From positions 1-13,105 of the forward strand of contig DDET01000042.1 of assembly GCA_002336915.1 (NCBI GenBank): a DNA stretch of 13,105 nt. Reading direction: 5' to 3'. Positions 1 to 5,328 of the stretch are shown here, in pieces. How positions within the stretch are numbered: position 1 is the first letter of the stretch; each line of letters begins with the position of its first letter. Below the pieces are notes generated by a model, which saw nothing but the letters and a program-made list of their open reading frames with translations, made no database searches and was not told the DNA's origin. The DNA comes from Bacteroidetes bacterium UBA1947. Its GTDB lineage: Bacteria > Bacteroidota > Bacteroidia > Chitinophagales > Chitinophagaceae. Both the position numbers and the translations under genes were made by a program.

Positions 1-2
1 CT

Positions 3-344
3 GCACAGGCATTGAAAGTAAGGTCTAACAAGAACTTTAATGTGACTGTAAAAACGAGCGCTGCTAACTTTTCTTATACCGGAGCAACATCACCAGCCCC
101 TGTAATGCCCGTAAGTGGAGTGCTGGGCCTTGAAGTGACAGCCAATGGCACAGGTGGTAGCATAGTGGCACCTTTTAGTGCAGCATCTTACTCTACCCTT
201 ACCTCAACAAACCAGAATATGCTGAGCAACGGTACCTACGGAGGTAACCAGACATTCTCAGTACAGTATCAGGCAACCCCGGGATGGTCATATCCTGCAG
301 GTACCTACGCAGTAGATGTGGTTTACACAGCTACCCAACAATAG
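3..344 (+). CDS. Secreted beta-rich protein, C-terminal part (5' end outside window)
   Basis: The frame is open from the left edge to a TAG at 342-344, so the gene begins upstream; the TTG at 12 is only an internal codon. About 113 residues are visible. They are rich in Thr, Ser, Gly, Ala, Val and Tyr with alternating polar and hydrophobic residues, no charged helices and no Cys, as expected of an extracellular beta-sandwich. The end, YPAGTYAVDVVYTATQQ, is the closing-strand pattern of secreted Bacteroidetes proteins that loosely resemble WxL or pilin-like domains. That family link is from memory and not certain. A strong terminator follows at once, so this is the last gene of its transcript. 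A surface or secreted structural role is inference; no catalytic motif is seen. Confidence 0.6.
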   Translation, partial: AQALKVRSNKNFNVTVKTSAANFSYTGATSPAPVMPVSGVLGLEVTANGTGGSIVAPFSAASYSTLTSTNQNMLSNGTYGGNQTFSVQYQATPGWSYPAGTYAVDVVYTATQQ

Positions 345-366
345 GATCTTTTTCATCCTAATACCG

Positions 367-402
367 AAGGGCCCCTTTTGGCGAGGGGGCCCTTTACTTT
401 TT
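367..402 (+). terminator. Rho-independent terminator of the secreted-protein gene
   Basis: A perfect 9-bp stem, AAGGGCCCC (367-375) with GGGGCCCTT (386-394), has a 10-nt loop and is followed by a T-rich tail (TACTTTTTT). It lies 22 nt after the stop codon and points in the direction of the plus-strand gene. Confidence 0.9.
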
Positions 403-428
403 ATGTTACATTAAGTTAGAAGTCAAAA

Positions 429-448
429 TTAAACCCAACAAGATTGGG
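429..448 (-). terminator. Probable terminator of the 114-aa minus-strand gene
   Basis: Read on the minus strand, CCCAA (448-444), a 5-nt loop and TTGGG (438-434) are followed by TTTAATTTT. The stem is only 5 bp, so this is weaker than the plus-strand terminator it faces; the two converge between convergent genes. Confidence 0.5.
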
Positions 449-456
449 GCTGCACG

Positions 457-801
457 TCATCTGAATGAGTGTTGCATCTGGTTCACATCGAAAGGAATAT
501 TGTTTTCGATGAGGTAGCTGCGAAGGTCATTATACGTAAGCCATTTGCCATTGTTTACTGAAGCGCTGAAAACAAGCACATCGTACCTGGACTCATTATA
601 AAAACTCAATGAGTTGACAGCATTCCTGCTCTCCGCATAGTACCTGCTAAATATCCACTTGTTGATATCTTCGTAGGGGCTTACCACCACACTTATGACC
701 GGTGTCCAGGACGCCGACTGCGAATATGGCTTACCTGTAAGATGTTGAAAATCACTACAGAGCGCTTTTGCCTCTTGCAATGTTAGTGGTTCATGTTTCA
801 T
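457..801 (-). CDS. Hypothetical protein, 114 aa
   Basis: I do not recognise this family. The start is the ATG at 799-801 and the stop is a TGA at 457-459. There is no signal peptide, membrane segment or Cys. The N-terminus (MKHEPLTLQEAKALCSDF) looks like an amphipathic helix. The middle has strand-like hydrophobic stretches (WTPVISVVVSPYED near residues 32-45 and DVLVFSASVNNGKWLTY near 74-90), and the last third is probably helical (LRSYLIENNIPF). This suggests a small soluble alpha/beta cytoplasmic protein. Codon use is ordinary for the window and the frame is clean, so it is probably a real gene. No Shine-Dalgarno or convincing promoter is seen. It lies downstream of the beta-barrel gene on the same strand, but a terminator separates them, so it is probably transcribed alone. 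Confidence 0.65.
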   Translation of the reverse strand: MKHEPLTLQEAKALCSDFQHLTGKPYSQSASWTPVISVVVSPYEDINKWIFSRYYAESRNAVNSLSFYNESRYDVLVFSASVNNGKWLTYNDLRSYLIENNIPFDVNQMQHSFR

Positions 802-916
802 AAGAAATGAGTGTGTACATAAATATAGGAAACAAAAGGCTTGGTTTTATGAAGGACGTCATAAAAAAATTTTCGTTAGGTAATTTTACCAAAAGCATGC
901 CATCCGGGCGGCAAAT

Positions 917-943
917 AAAAAAGGCGGCTCTTGCCGCCTTTTT
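917..943 (-). terminator. Terminator of the beta-barrel gene (symmetrical)
   Basis: GGCGGC (923-928), a TCTT loop and GCCGCC (933-938) are flanked by A6 on the left and T5 on the right. On the minus strand it lies 20 nt after the stop of the outer-membrane gene and ends in a T6 run. The flanking A/T runs make it able to work in both directions. Confidence 0.9.
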
Positions 944-962
944 GCATATAAATTTTAACCGC

Positions 963-1664
963 TTAAAGACGGAAACGAAGACCAACTGTAAGTGGGAAAT
1001 AGAACAGCATGTAATGCTCATTACCTTTTCCGTAGCGGGGATCAACAGTTTTTACATTGGCATATTTAGGTGCAAATTCCACATTGAAGCCAAAGAGGTC
1101 GGACAAATAATGAGTGTAGCCAACCTGCACACCAGCTATGAAACCTGTGCCCGGCCCCATGTTAACTTGTGATGTATATTCGAGTCCGCTAACACTTTTG
1201 TGTATAATACCGCCATCATTAATAGTAAACACTGCGCCAAAGCTACCACCGGCATAAATATTGGCTTTGTTGAAATAGCGGTATTCACTGAAAATGGGGA
1301 ATATCACGTTGAACTGCGGGGTTATATTGAAAGCTGCAGTAGCAAAATTGTAAGTTACCTTCTGGTCGCCGAAGCTTTGGTTTTCGGGGCCTATAAGATG
1401 CCAGCTCCTGTCGTATGTCTTCCATGAAGTACCGCCTACATCAATACCTATCTCAAAATGGTCGCTAAGGGTATAATGTGCTCTTACCGAAACATCGGGA
1501 GCAAAAGCAGTAGTAGTGCCGGTGTATTTAGAGAACTTAGGAATAGAAGTTGTGCTTATGCCGCCATTTATACCAAGTATAACCCTATGTTCGGGTTGAA
1601 ATGTTTGTGCGGACAGCGTACCACACGTGAGCAGGGCACACGAAACAAGTAATGAAAGCCTCAT
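963..1664 (-). CDS. Outer-membrane beta-barrel protein (OmpA/porin-like fold), 233 aa
   Basis: The N-terminus MRLSLLVSCALLTCGTLSAQ is a Sec signal peptide, likely cut after LSA at about residue 19. The mature part is a run of amphipathic strands rich in Gly, Tyr and Phe (VSVRAHYTLSDHFEIGIDVGG, FGAVFTINDGG, FIAGVQVGYTHYLSDLFGFNVEF), ending in FPLTVGLRFRL as expected of a C-terminal barrel strand. Length and pattern suit an 8- to 10-strand barrel of the 'outer membrane beta-barrel protein' type common in Bacteroidetes. No periplasmic OmpA domain or plug is present. Substrate or partner cannot be told from sequence. It is monocistronic: a -7 box lies 28 nt before the ATG and a terminator follows. 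The start is the first ATG giving a complete signal peptide. Confidence 0.8.
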   Translation of the reverse strand: MRLSLLVSCALLTCGTLSAQTFQPEHRVILGINGGISTTSIPKFSKYTGTTTAFAPDVSVRAHYTLSDHFEIGIDVGGTSWKTYDRSWHLIGPENQSFGDQKVTYNFATAAFNITPQFNVIFPIFSEYRYFNKANIYAGGSFGAVFTINDGGIIHKSVSGLEYTSQVNMGPGTGFIAGVQVGYTHYLSDLFGFNVEFAPKYANVKTVDPRYGKGNEHYMLFYFPLTVGLRFRL

Positions 1665-1864
1665 AATTTATTCTCGTTTTGAAAATATGAATCAAATCTA
1701 AGTATTTTTTGCTGTTGTAGGTAGTAAATCCACAAGTTTTCCACCGCCAGTAAGATAAATTTTATGTGAAGAATATATGGGGGCAGGACTTTTGCCATTA
1801 TTAAACGGCAGTATAGCCTCCGGACGTGCCGCTTTTAAGTAATTTAGCAAAATATAGGTAGCAT
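1665..1864. other. Divergent intergenic region with a possible 50-codon minus-strand ORF
   Basis: This 200-bp gap separates the divergent beta-barrel and CDF genes. On the minus strand a frame runs open to a TAG at 1698-1700. From a TTG at 1850 it would encode 50 residues ending in YLTGGGKLVDLLPTTAKNT, with codon use like real coding DNA. It has no ATG outside the CDF gene and no ribosome-binding signal, and it overlaps the promoter of the beta-barrel gene, so it may be a gene remnant or chance. Only a poor match to the -7 consensus (TAATTTAG, 1840-1847) precedes the CDF gene. Confidence 0.3.
1693..1700 (-). promoter_or_regulatory. Candidate -7 box for the beta-barrel gene
   Basis: The minus strand reads TAGATTTG, a match to the Bacteroidetes -7 consensus TAnnTTTG, 28 nt upstream of the ATG. 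No TTTG -33 element is found at the usual spacing, so confidence is moderate. Confidence 0.4.
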
Positions 1865-2779
1865 ATGCACCAGCACCAAGGTCACGATCACCACCATCAC
1901 CATGCGGTTCCATCAACGGCGGGGAAAGCCTTTGTGGCAGGAATAGTATTAAATGCCATATATGTGATCGCGCAATTGGGCGCGGGCCTGTATACTAATT
2001 CTGTGGCTTTGATTACAGATGCGGTACACAACCTGGGCGATGTGGCTATGCTCATCATCTCATTTGCTGCGCTAAAACTGGCAAAAGTAAAACCAAGCGG
2101 TAACTATACATACGGATATAAAAAGACCACCATACTGGCGGCATTCATAAATGCGGTGATCCTGCTGATAGCTATTGGTACCCTGGGCTATGAATCGGTA
2201 ACACGCCTGGGCCACCCCGAACCCATAAAGGGCGCCACAGTAGCATGGGTGGCCGCGCTTGGTATTGTGATAAACGCTGTTTCCGCCTTTTTCTTTTTCA
2301 AGGATAAAGAGCGCGAGCTAAATGCAAAAAGCGCCTACCTGCATTTGCTGAGTGATGCGCTCGTGTCACTGGGTGTGGTGATAGCAGGGATAGTGGTAAG
2401 CTATACAGGCTGGTACTGGCTGGACCCAGTGGTGAGTATAATTATACTGCTGGTGATCGTTTTCAGTACCTGGTCGCTACTCAGCGATAGCCTGCGCTTG
2501 TCGCTGGACGGTGTGCCAAAAGATGTAAATATTGAAGACATAGAAGGCGTAATAAAAGACGTGACCGGTGTTGCTCACTTGCACCATACGCATATCTGGG
2601 CTATGAGCACAACAGAGAATGCGCTCACCACTCACGTGATACTGGATGAACAATTAAGCTTTGACGAAAAGATGAAAGTTGTGCATGAAATAAAGCACTC
2701 ACTGCAGCACCACAACATCCAGCATTCCACTATCGAAATTGAGTCTTTGGAAATGCCCTGTGAAGACGAGGGCTGTTAA
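1865..2779 (+). CDS. Cation diffusion facilitator (CDF) transporter, CzcD/ZitB-like, 304 aa
   Basis: An inner-membrane metal/proton antiporter, most likely exporting Zn(II) (perhaps Co or Cd) from the cytoplasm. The N-terminus is His-rich (HQHQGHDHHHHH, residues 2-13), a common metal-sensing tail. Six hydrophobic segments follow. The transport site is complete: H55-x3-D59 in TM2 (TDAVHNLGD) and H160-x3-D164 in TM5 (HLLSDALVS), the His/Asp pattern of zinc-type CDF proteins rather than the all-Asp manganese type. The C-terminal cytoplasmic domain (about 208-304) has the family's HLHHTHIWAMS motif and ends with a Cys/acidic tail (MPCEDEGC). Length is normal for the family. No metalloregulator gene is adjacent and no operator is obvious. 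The gene stands alone between its divergent neighbour and a following terminator. Confidence 0.93.
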   Translation: MHQHQGHDHHHHHAVPSTAGKAFVAGIVLNAIYVIAQLGAGLYTNSVALITDAVHNLGDVAMLIISFAALKLAKVKPSGNYTYGYKKTTILAAFINAVILLIAIGTLGYESVTRLGHPEPIKGATVAWVAALGIVINAVSAFFFFKDKERELNAKSAYLHLLSDALVSLGVVIAGIVVSYTGWYWLDPVVSIIILLVIVFSTWSLLSDSLRLSLDGVPKDVNIEDIEGVIKDVTGVAHLHHTHIWAMSTTENALTTHVILDEQLSFDEKMKVVHEIKHSLQHHNIQHSTIEIESLEMPCEDEGC

Positions 2780-2808
2780 AGGATTTTAGAGGAGCTCCCT
2801 CCTTTTTT
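2778..2808 (+). terminator. Probable terminator after the CDF gene
   Basis: AGGAG (2790-2794), a CTCC loop and CTCCT (2799-2803) are followed by five Ts. An alternative larger stem pairs AAAGGA (2778-2783) with TCCTTT (2800-2805). The stem is short, so this is a modest call. Confidence 0.5.
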
Positions 2809-2864
2809 AATTGTAAATACGCCGTTAACTGCTGATAAAGCAAGCGTTAAGGCGGCCTGTTTAT

Positions 2865-2895
2865 TTTGTGGCGGAGCCATACGGTTGCATCTTTG
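2865..2895 (+). promoter_or_regulatory. Bacteroidetes-type promoter of a small transcription unit
   Basis: A -33 element TTTG (2865-2868) and a -7 element CATCTTTG (2888-2895; consensus TAnnTTTG with one mismatch) are separated by 19 nt, the normal spacing. Transcription would begin near 2900 and run to the terminator at 3048-3071. It is the best two-element promoter in the window. Confidence 0.65.
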
Positions 2896-2906
2896 TGTTG
2901 CCAAAG

Positions 2907-3044
2907 TAAATAGACAAAAATGAAAGCACATCATAAAATATTTGCCATGCAAAAGATCATGTTATTCGTAGCTATACTGGCTTGCGTTATCGTATCTGCC
3001 AACATATAATTTCTAACGTTTACCTCCCCTATAAATAGACAAAA
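2907..3044. repeat. 13-bp direct repeat bracketing the 29-codon ORF
   Basis: TAAATAGACAAAA occurs at 2907-2919, directly before the ATG, and again, identical, at 3032-3044, just before the terminator stem. The copies are 125 bp apart, start to start. They may be a duplication scar, a recombination or excision site, or paired RNA or protein binding sites. Confidence 0.7.
2920..3009 (+). CDS. Small hydrophobic peptide, 29 aa
   Basis: The ATG at 2920 opens a 29-codon frame ending at TAA 3007-3009. The first 13 residues carry Lys and His (K2, H4, H5, K6, K12), followed by a hydrophobic run (IMLFVAILACVIVSA, residues 13-27), then NI. That is a single membrane span or a bare signal-like sequence with a Cys at residue 22. 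A second in-frame ATG at 2947 gives a 20-residue version. It has its own promoter and terminator, so it is a stand-alone transcript of about 170 nt. Size, charge and hydrophobicity recall small membrane peptides, including type I toxin peptides, but no antisense RNA promoter is seen. It may instead be a small RNA with an incidental ORF. I do not recognise a family. Confidence 0.5.
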   Translation: MKAHHKIFAMQKIMLFVAILACVIVSANI

Positions 3045-3047
3045 GCT

Positions 3048-3071
3048 AAGAGCCCTTCGAGGCTCTTTTTT
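3048..3071 (+). terminator. Terminator of the small-peptide unit
   Basis: AAGAGCC (3048-3054) pairs with GGCTCTT (3061-3067) around a 6-nt CTTCGA loop, and the T-run continues to 3071. It is a clear intrinsic terminator 38 nt after the 29-codon ORF. Confidence 0.9.
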
Positions 3072-3106
3072 ATTATTATAAGCCTAATTTGCCGGAGTGT
3101 ATCAAT

Positions 3107-3133
3107 AAAAAAATCCCCTGTATAAACAGGGGA
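3107..3133 (-). terminator. Terminator of the first lipoprotein gene
   Basis: On the minus strand TCCCCTG (3133-3127), a 6-nt loop and CAGGGGA (3120-3114) are followed by seven Ts (3113-3107). It faces the small-unit terminator, so transcription from both sides stops in this 90-bp zone. Confidence 0.9.
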
Positions 3134-3163
3134 ATCCTTTATAATTATTACAACCTATGAAAA

Positions 3164-3970
3164 TTACTTATTGTCGGTCTTGATCATTGTCCATGTTCCT
3201 TTGTCGCCCATGGATAATATCAGGGTATCGCTTGCAGTACCGCCCCTTGCGGAATCGGCCCCGGGCAGGATGCGATAAGTTATATGCCCCAGGGAATCCC
3301 AGTCATTGGCAGTGTAGATGTATAAATTGCCCCTGGTGCTGCCTACCGGTGTGCCATGGTCGGGAGTGCGAACCACGTAACGTATATCAGCAAGAACGCC
3401 GGTATTTTTCTGCTTTTGAGAGAACACGCAGCTAAAATCCTTTGTGAATACTAACTGGTTGTAACGCTGATAATCGTTCATTTGAGCCCAGCGGATAGTA
3501 TCACCTATGCTGCCATTTACAAAATTCCATCCGTCTATGGCTTCCCAGGTGGTTTTGGTGCCATCGCCGCTAAGGCACAGTTGACGAGCGTAGTCGTGTA
3601 CTGTATTCATCAACGTAGTGGAATGCTGCGGAGAAGGAGAAAATGCCGCACTGAAGCTGGCTTTTATATGTTGCATATTGAACCAGGACGAGTAGGTAAA
3701 ATCGTTGTTATACCAGTCGACGTAATAATCTCTTGTATCGAGAAATTGTGTGGAAGGTATCTCGGCCTTTTCGCCAGGCTGCAGCGTATAGCTCATATAT
3801 GGGCTTTTCGCATTATTATAGTCATCGGGCAGCTGGTATATTTTAAGATTCATTTTTTGATCGGTATTGTTATCAAAAGTGTAATAAAAAGCCTTAGTGC
3901 CCTTTTTATCACAGCTTGTAGCAAGCACAGCTAAACAGGCAAGTGCAATAAATAGTTTTTGTTTATTCAT
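3164..3970 (-). CDS. Lipoprotein of unknown function, 268 aa (paralogue of the one at 4510-5280)
   Basis: A signal peptide MNKQKLFIALACLAVLATSC carries a lipobox (LATSC) with the lipidated Cys at residue 20, so the protein is membrane-anchored, probably in the outer membrane. The rest is beta-rich and aromatic with no known catalytic motif. It shares two blocks with the lipoprotein at 4510-5280: D-W-Y-x2-D-F-T-x-S-x-W-x-N (85-98) and a block from TTWEAID (140-146) through W161, Q163, Q168, Y170 and VF (174-175) to C181. Overall similarity is low but the order and spacing match, so the two are paralogues of one family. The first residues after the Cys (DKKGTK) are charged. A -7 box TATCTTTG lies 22 nt before the ATG and a terminator follows, so it is monocistronic. 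Function unknown. Confidence 0.8.
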   Translation of the reverse strand: MNKQKLFIALACLAVLATSCDKKGTKAFYYTFDNNTDQKMNLKIYQLPDDYNNAKSPYMSYTLQPGEKAEIPSTQFLDTRDYYVDWYNNDFTYSSWFNMQHIKASFSAAFSPSPQHSTTLMNTVHDYARQLCLSGDGTKTTWEAIDGWNFVNGSIGDTIRWAQMNDYQRYNQLVFTKDFSCVFSQKQKNTGVLADIRYVVRTPDHGTPVGSTRGNLYIYTANDWDSLGHITYRILPGADSARGGTASDTLILSMGDKGTWTMIKTDNK

Positions 3971-3992
3971 GTTTTTGGTTTTAAAAGAGTGT

Positions 3993-4000
3993 CAAAGATA
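3993..4000 (-). promoter_or_regulatory. -7 box of the 268-aa lipoprotein gene
   Basis: The minus strand reads TATCTTTG, a perfect match to TAnnTTTG, 22 nt before the start codon. At the -33 position there is a T-run instead of TTTG. Confidence 0.5.
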
Positions 4001-4169
4001 ATATGGCATGTTAAAAAAATGCTATAAAACTTGGTCGTTAACAAACACTAAACAAAAAAAGAGATAGATAGCTTTTAGCCCATGATGTTTTATGAAAAAA
4101 TAACATTTAATATTATTCTATGTGGTTAGCGTGTTGATATGATTTCCCGGCAAAAAACAGGGGCTGATG
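4001..4169. other. AT-rich divergent intergenic region
   Basis: The stretch between the two divergent -7 boxes is AT-rich (A-runs around 4011-4019 and 4052-4060, ATTTAATATTATTC near 4104). I see no ORF, RNA gene or clear operator in it. It probably holds the upstream promoter elements of the lipoprotein gene and the 103-aa gene. Confidence 0.5.
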
Positions 4170-4177
4170 TATCTTTG
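4170..4177 (+). promoter_or_regulatory. -7 box of the 103-aa gene
   Basis: TATCTTTG perfectly matches TAnnTTTG and lies 18 nt before the ATG at 4196, implying a short leader. No TTTG is present at the normal -33 distance. Confidence 0.5.
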
Positions 4178-4195
4178 TGAACAACCAGACATCCT

Positions 4196-4507
4196 ATGAA
4201 GAAAATTAATGTACGAGCCAAACAAGACAAGCCTGAAGGCAGGGAAAATGCCTCGCTCCGCAAAGGCCGCAGCAACAAACTGGTAGAAAAACGCAATGAA
4301 TGCCTGCTTGCCCGCTACTATTATTACCACAACTTTAGCGACAAACGCTACGACGTGATATTACAGCAATTGACTGACGAATTTTACCTGTCTGCTTCAA
4401 CCATACAAGACCTGGTGCAGCATCACATAGATTTTCTTTACAATCTGAAAGACCAAAACCCGCGACGGGCTTTTTTTGAAACCAAATGGCCGCATTTGAT
4501 CTGGTGA
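4196..4507 (+). CDS. Small basic protein, 103 aa, possibly a phage-type DNA-binding protein
   Basis: The start is the ATG at 4196, supported by a -7 box 18 nt upstream. The N-terminal 35 residues are very basic and look disordered (KKINVRAKQDKPEGRENASLRKG). From about residue 30 come helices: VEKRNECLLARYYYYHNF, then YDVILQQLTDEFYLSASTIQDLVQHHIDFL (52-81), which reads like a helix-turn-helix with 'EFYLSASTIQDLV' as turn and recognition helix. The pattern 'RN..L.ARYYY...-.....YD..L..L..EF.LS...I' resembles small proteins I recall from Mu-like prophages of Bacteroidetes; that link is from memory. It is the only plus-strand gene among minus-strand lipoprotein and phage genes, and its stop lies 2 nt from the convergent lipoprotein stop. 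A hairpin with a T7 run lies inside its 3' end. Role: perhaps a regulator; not certain. Confidence 0.6.
   Translation: MKKINVRAKQDKPEGRENASLRKGRSNKLVEKRNECLLARYYYYHNFSDKRYDVILQQLTDEFYLSASTIQDLVQHHIDFLYNLKDQNPRRAFFETKWPHLIW
4459..4477. terminator. Bidirectional terminator-like hairpin inside the 103-aa coding sequence
   Basis: CCCG (4459-4462), a CGA loop and CGGG (4466-4469) are followed by C and seven Ts on the plus strand. On the minus strand the hairpin is followed by TTTT. It lies about 30 nt before the plus-strand stop and about 30 nt beyond the convergent lipoprotein stop. Since only 2 nt separate the two genes, the terminator has to lie within coding sequence. Confidence 0.5.
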
Positions 4508-4509
4508 CC

Positions 4510-5280
4510 TCACTCTTCTTTTAACAGGGCATAGTACCGGTTTTGCACCTTTGCCCAAAAAGTATCGGCATTGTTGGCAGTAATAGGTTTTGTACTAAAA
4601 AACGGATTAAAGCCACCGCCCCCAAGCACGTGGACCTCTGTAGGACTTGCAGTTAGATATAAGCCAGAGGATGACTCGCTCAACGCACCGGTAATACTGT
4701 CTTTAGTATAGCTCATGCACTGGTAATTGCGGGAAAATACAATTTCAAAATATTGCTGAAAATTGCTCAATTGCGACCAGATAGATGAGGAGGCCATATC
4801 TGTGCGGGCATCAACAGCTTTCCACCGCGTGGATGATTTACCTCCGTCGAGCAAAACCAAACGCCAAAAATTATCGGGGTTTTGTAGATGTATATGGTAG
4901 ACACTATTGGAATCGAAGGCAAGAGTCTGTACAACAAGAGTGCTATCGTTTATGGGGGTGAAAAAATTCATCCAATTACTATTCGTATAGTCACTATAAT
5001 ACCAGTCAATTGCATAAGCCTGCTCCGAATCTAAATTTGAGTATGGAATAACGTAATCGCTATTCGCGGGTACGGTCCCGTGCAGGAAAATATTTGTACC
5101 CGCATAATAATCAAGCCCTGAAGTATATATATCAAAGCTTACCGGCCTATCCAGAGGGTTTTTTATGCTGTAATTATTGTGGATAATGATATTTGCCGGC
5201 GGTATCTTTTCTTTCTTACAGCTTGCAGAAAACAAATATGAGAGGAATATAAGGATGAAGATGCTGTATTTCAATTTCAT
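4510..5280 (-). CDS. Lipoprotein of unknown function, 256 aa (paralogue of the one at 3164-3970)
   Basis: The signal peptide ends in FSASC with the lipidated Cys at residue 21, followed by KKEK. The body is beta-rich and aromatic. The blocks shared with the other lipoprotein are D-W-Y-x2-D-Y-T-x-S-x-W-x-N (92-105) and TRWKAVD (151-157) through W168, Q170, Q175, Y177 and VF (181-182) to C188. A weaker match is the P-[GA]-x4-x-IP turn before the first block (PANSDYVIP, 71-79). The C-terminal thirds are unrelated by eye, which suggests a common core with diverged tails. It follows the phage pair on the same strand with a 30-nt gap; it may be co-transcribed or use a -7 box just before its ATG. 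No enzymatic motif is seen. Confidence 0.8.
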   Translation of the reverse strand: MKLKYSIFILIFLSYLFSASCKKEKIPPANIIIHNNYSIKNPLDRPVSFDIYTSGLDYYAGTNIFLHGTVPANSDYVIPYSNLDSEQAYAIDWYYSDYTNSNWMNFFTPINDSTLVVQTLAFDSNSVYHIHLQNPDNFWRLVLLDGGKSSTRWKAVDARTDMASSSIWSQLSNFQQYFEIVFSRNYQCMSYTKDSITGALSESSSGLYLTASPTEVHVLGGGGFNPFFSTKPITANNADTFWAKVQNRYYALLKEE

Positions 5281-5285
5281 GTGAG

Positions 5286-5293
5286 CAAAATTA
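5286..5293 (-). promoter_or_regulatory. Candidate -7 box abutting the 256-aa lipoprotein start
   Basis: The minus strand reads TAATTTTG, a perfect TAnnTTTG match, only 5 nt before the ATG. If used, the transcript would be nearly leaderless. No -33 TTTG is found at the usual distance. Confidence 0.3.
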
Positions 5294-5309
5294 AGCGTTG
5301 AATCAATAG

Positions 5310-5328
5310 ATTACTCCCCCGGAGTAAT
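5310..5328. repeat. 8-bp inverted repeat over the stop codon of the putative tail gene
   Basis: ATTACTCC (5310-5317) and GGAGTAAT (5321-5328) are perfect inverted copies around a CCC spacer and include the TAA stop. On the minus strand no T-run follows, so it is not a standard terminator; it may be an RNA-stabilising hairpin or a weak pause site between the phage pair and the lipoprotein gene. Confidence 0.55.

Noticed and set aside
807..1172. 121-codon plus-strand frame
   Set aside because: It runs through the symmetrical terminator and antisense into the beta-barrel gene; composition is not protein-like.
1840..1847. Possible promoter TAATTTAG before the CDF gene
   Set aside because: One mismatch in the key TTTG part and no -33 element; too weak to list as a promoter.
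2888..3044. Antisense RNA that would make the 29-aa unit a type I toxin-antitoxin pair
   Set aside because: No TAnnTTTG match with a -33 element was found on the minus strand across this region.
3482..3934. 150-codon plus-strand frame
   Set aside because: It is antisense to the 268-aa lipoprotein, which has a full signal peptide, lipobox and paralogue.
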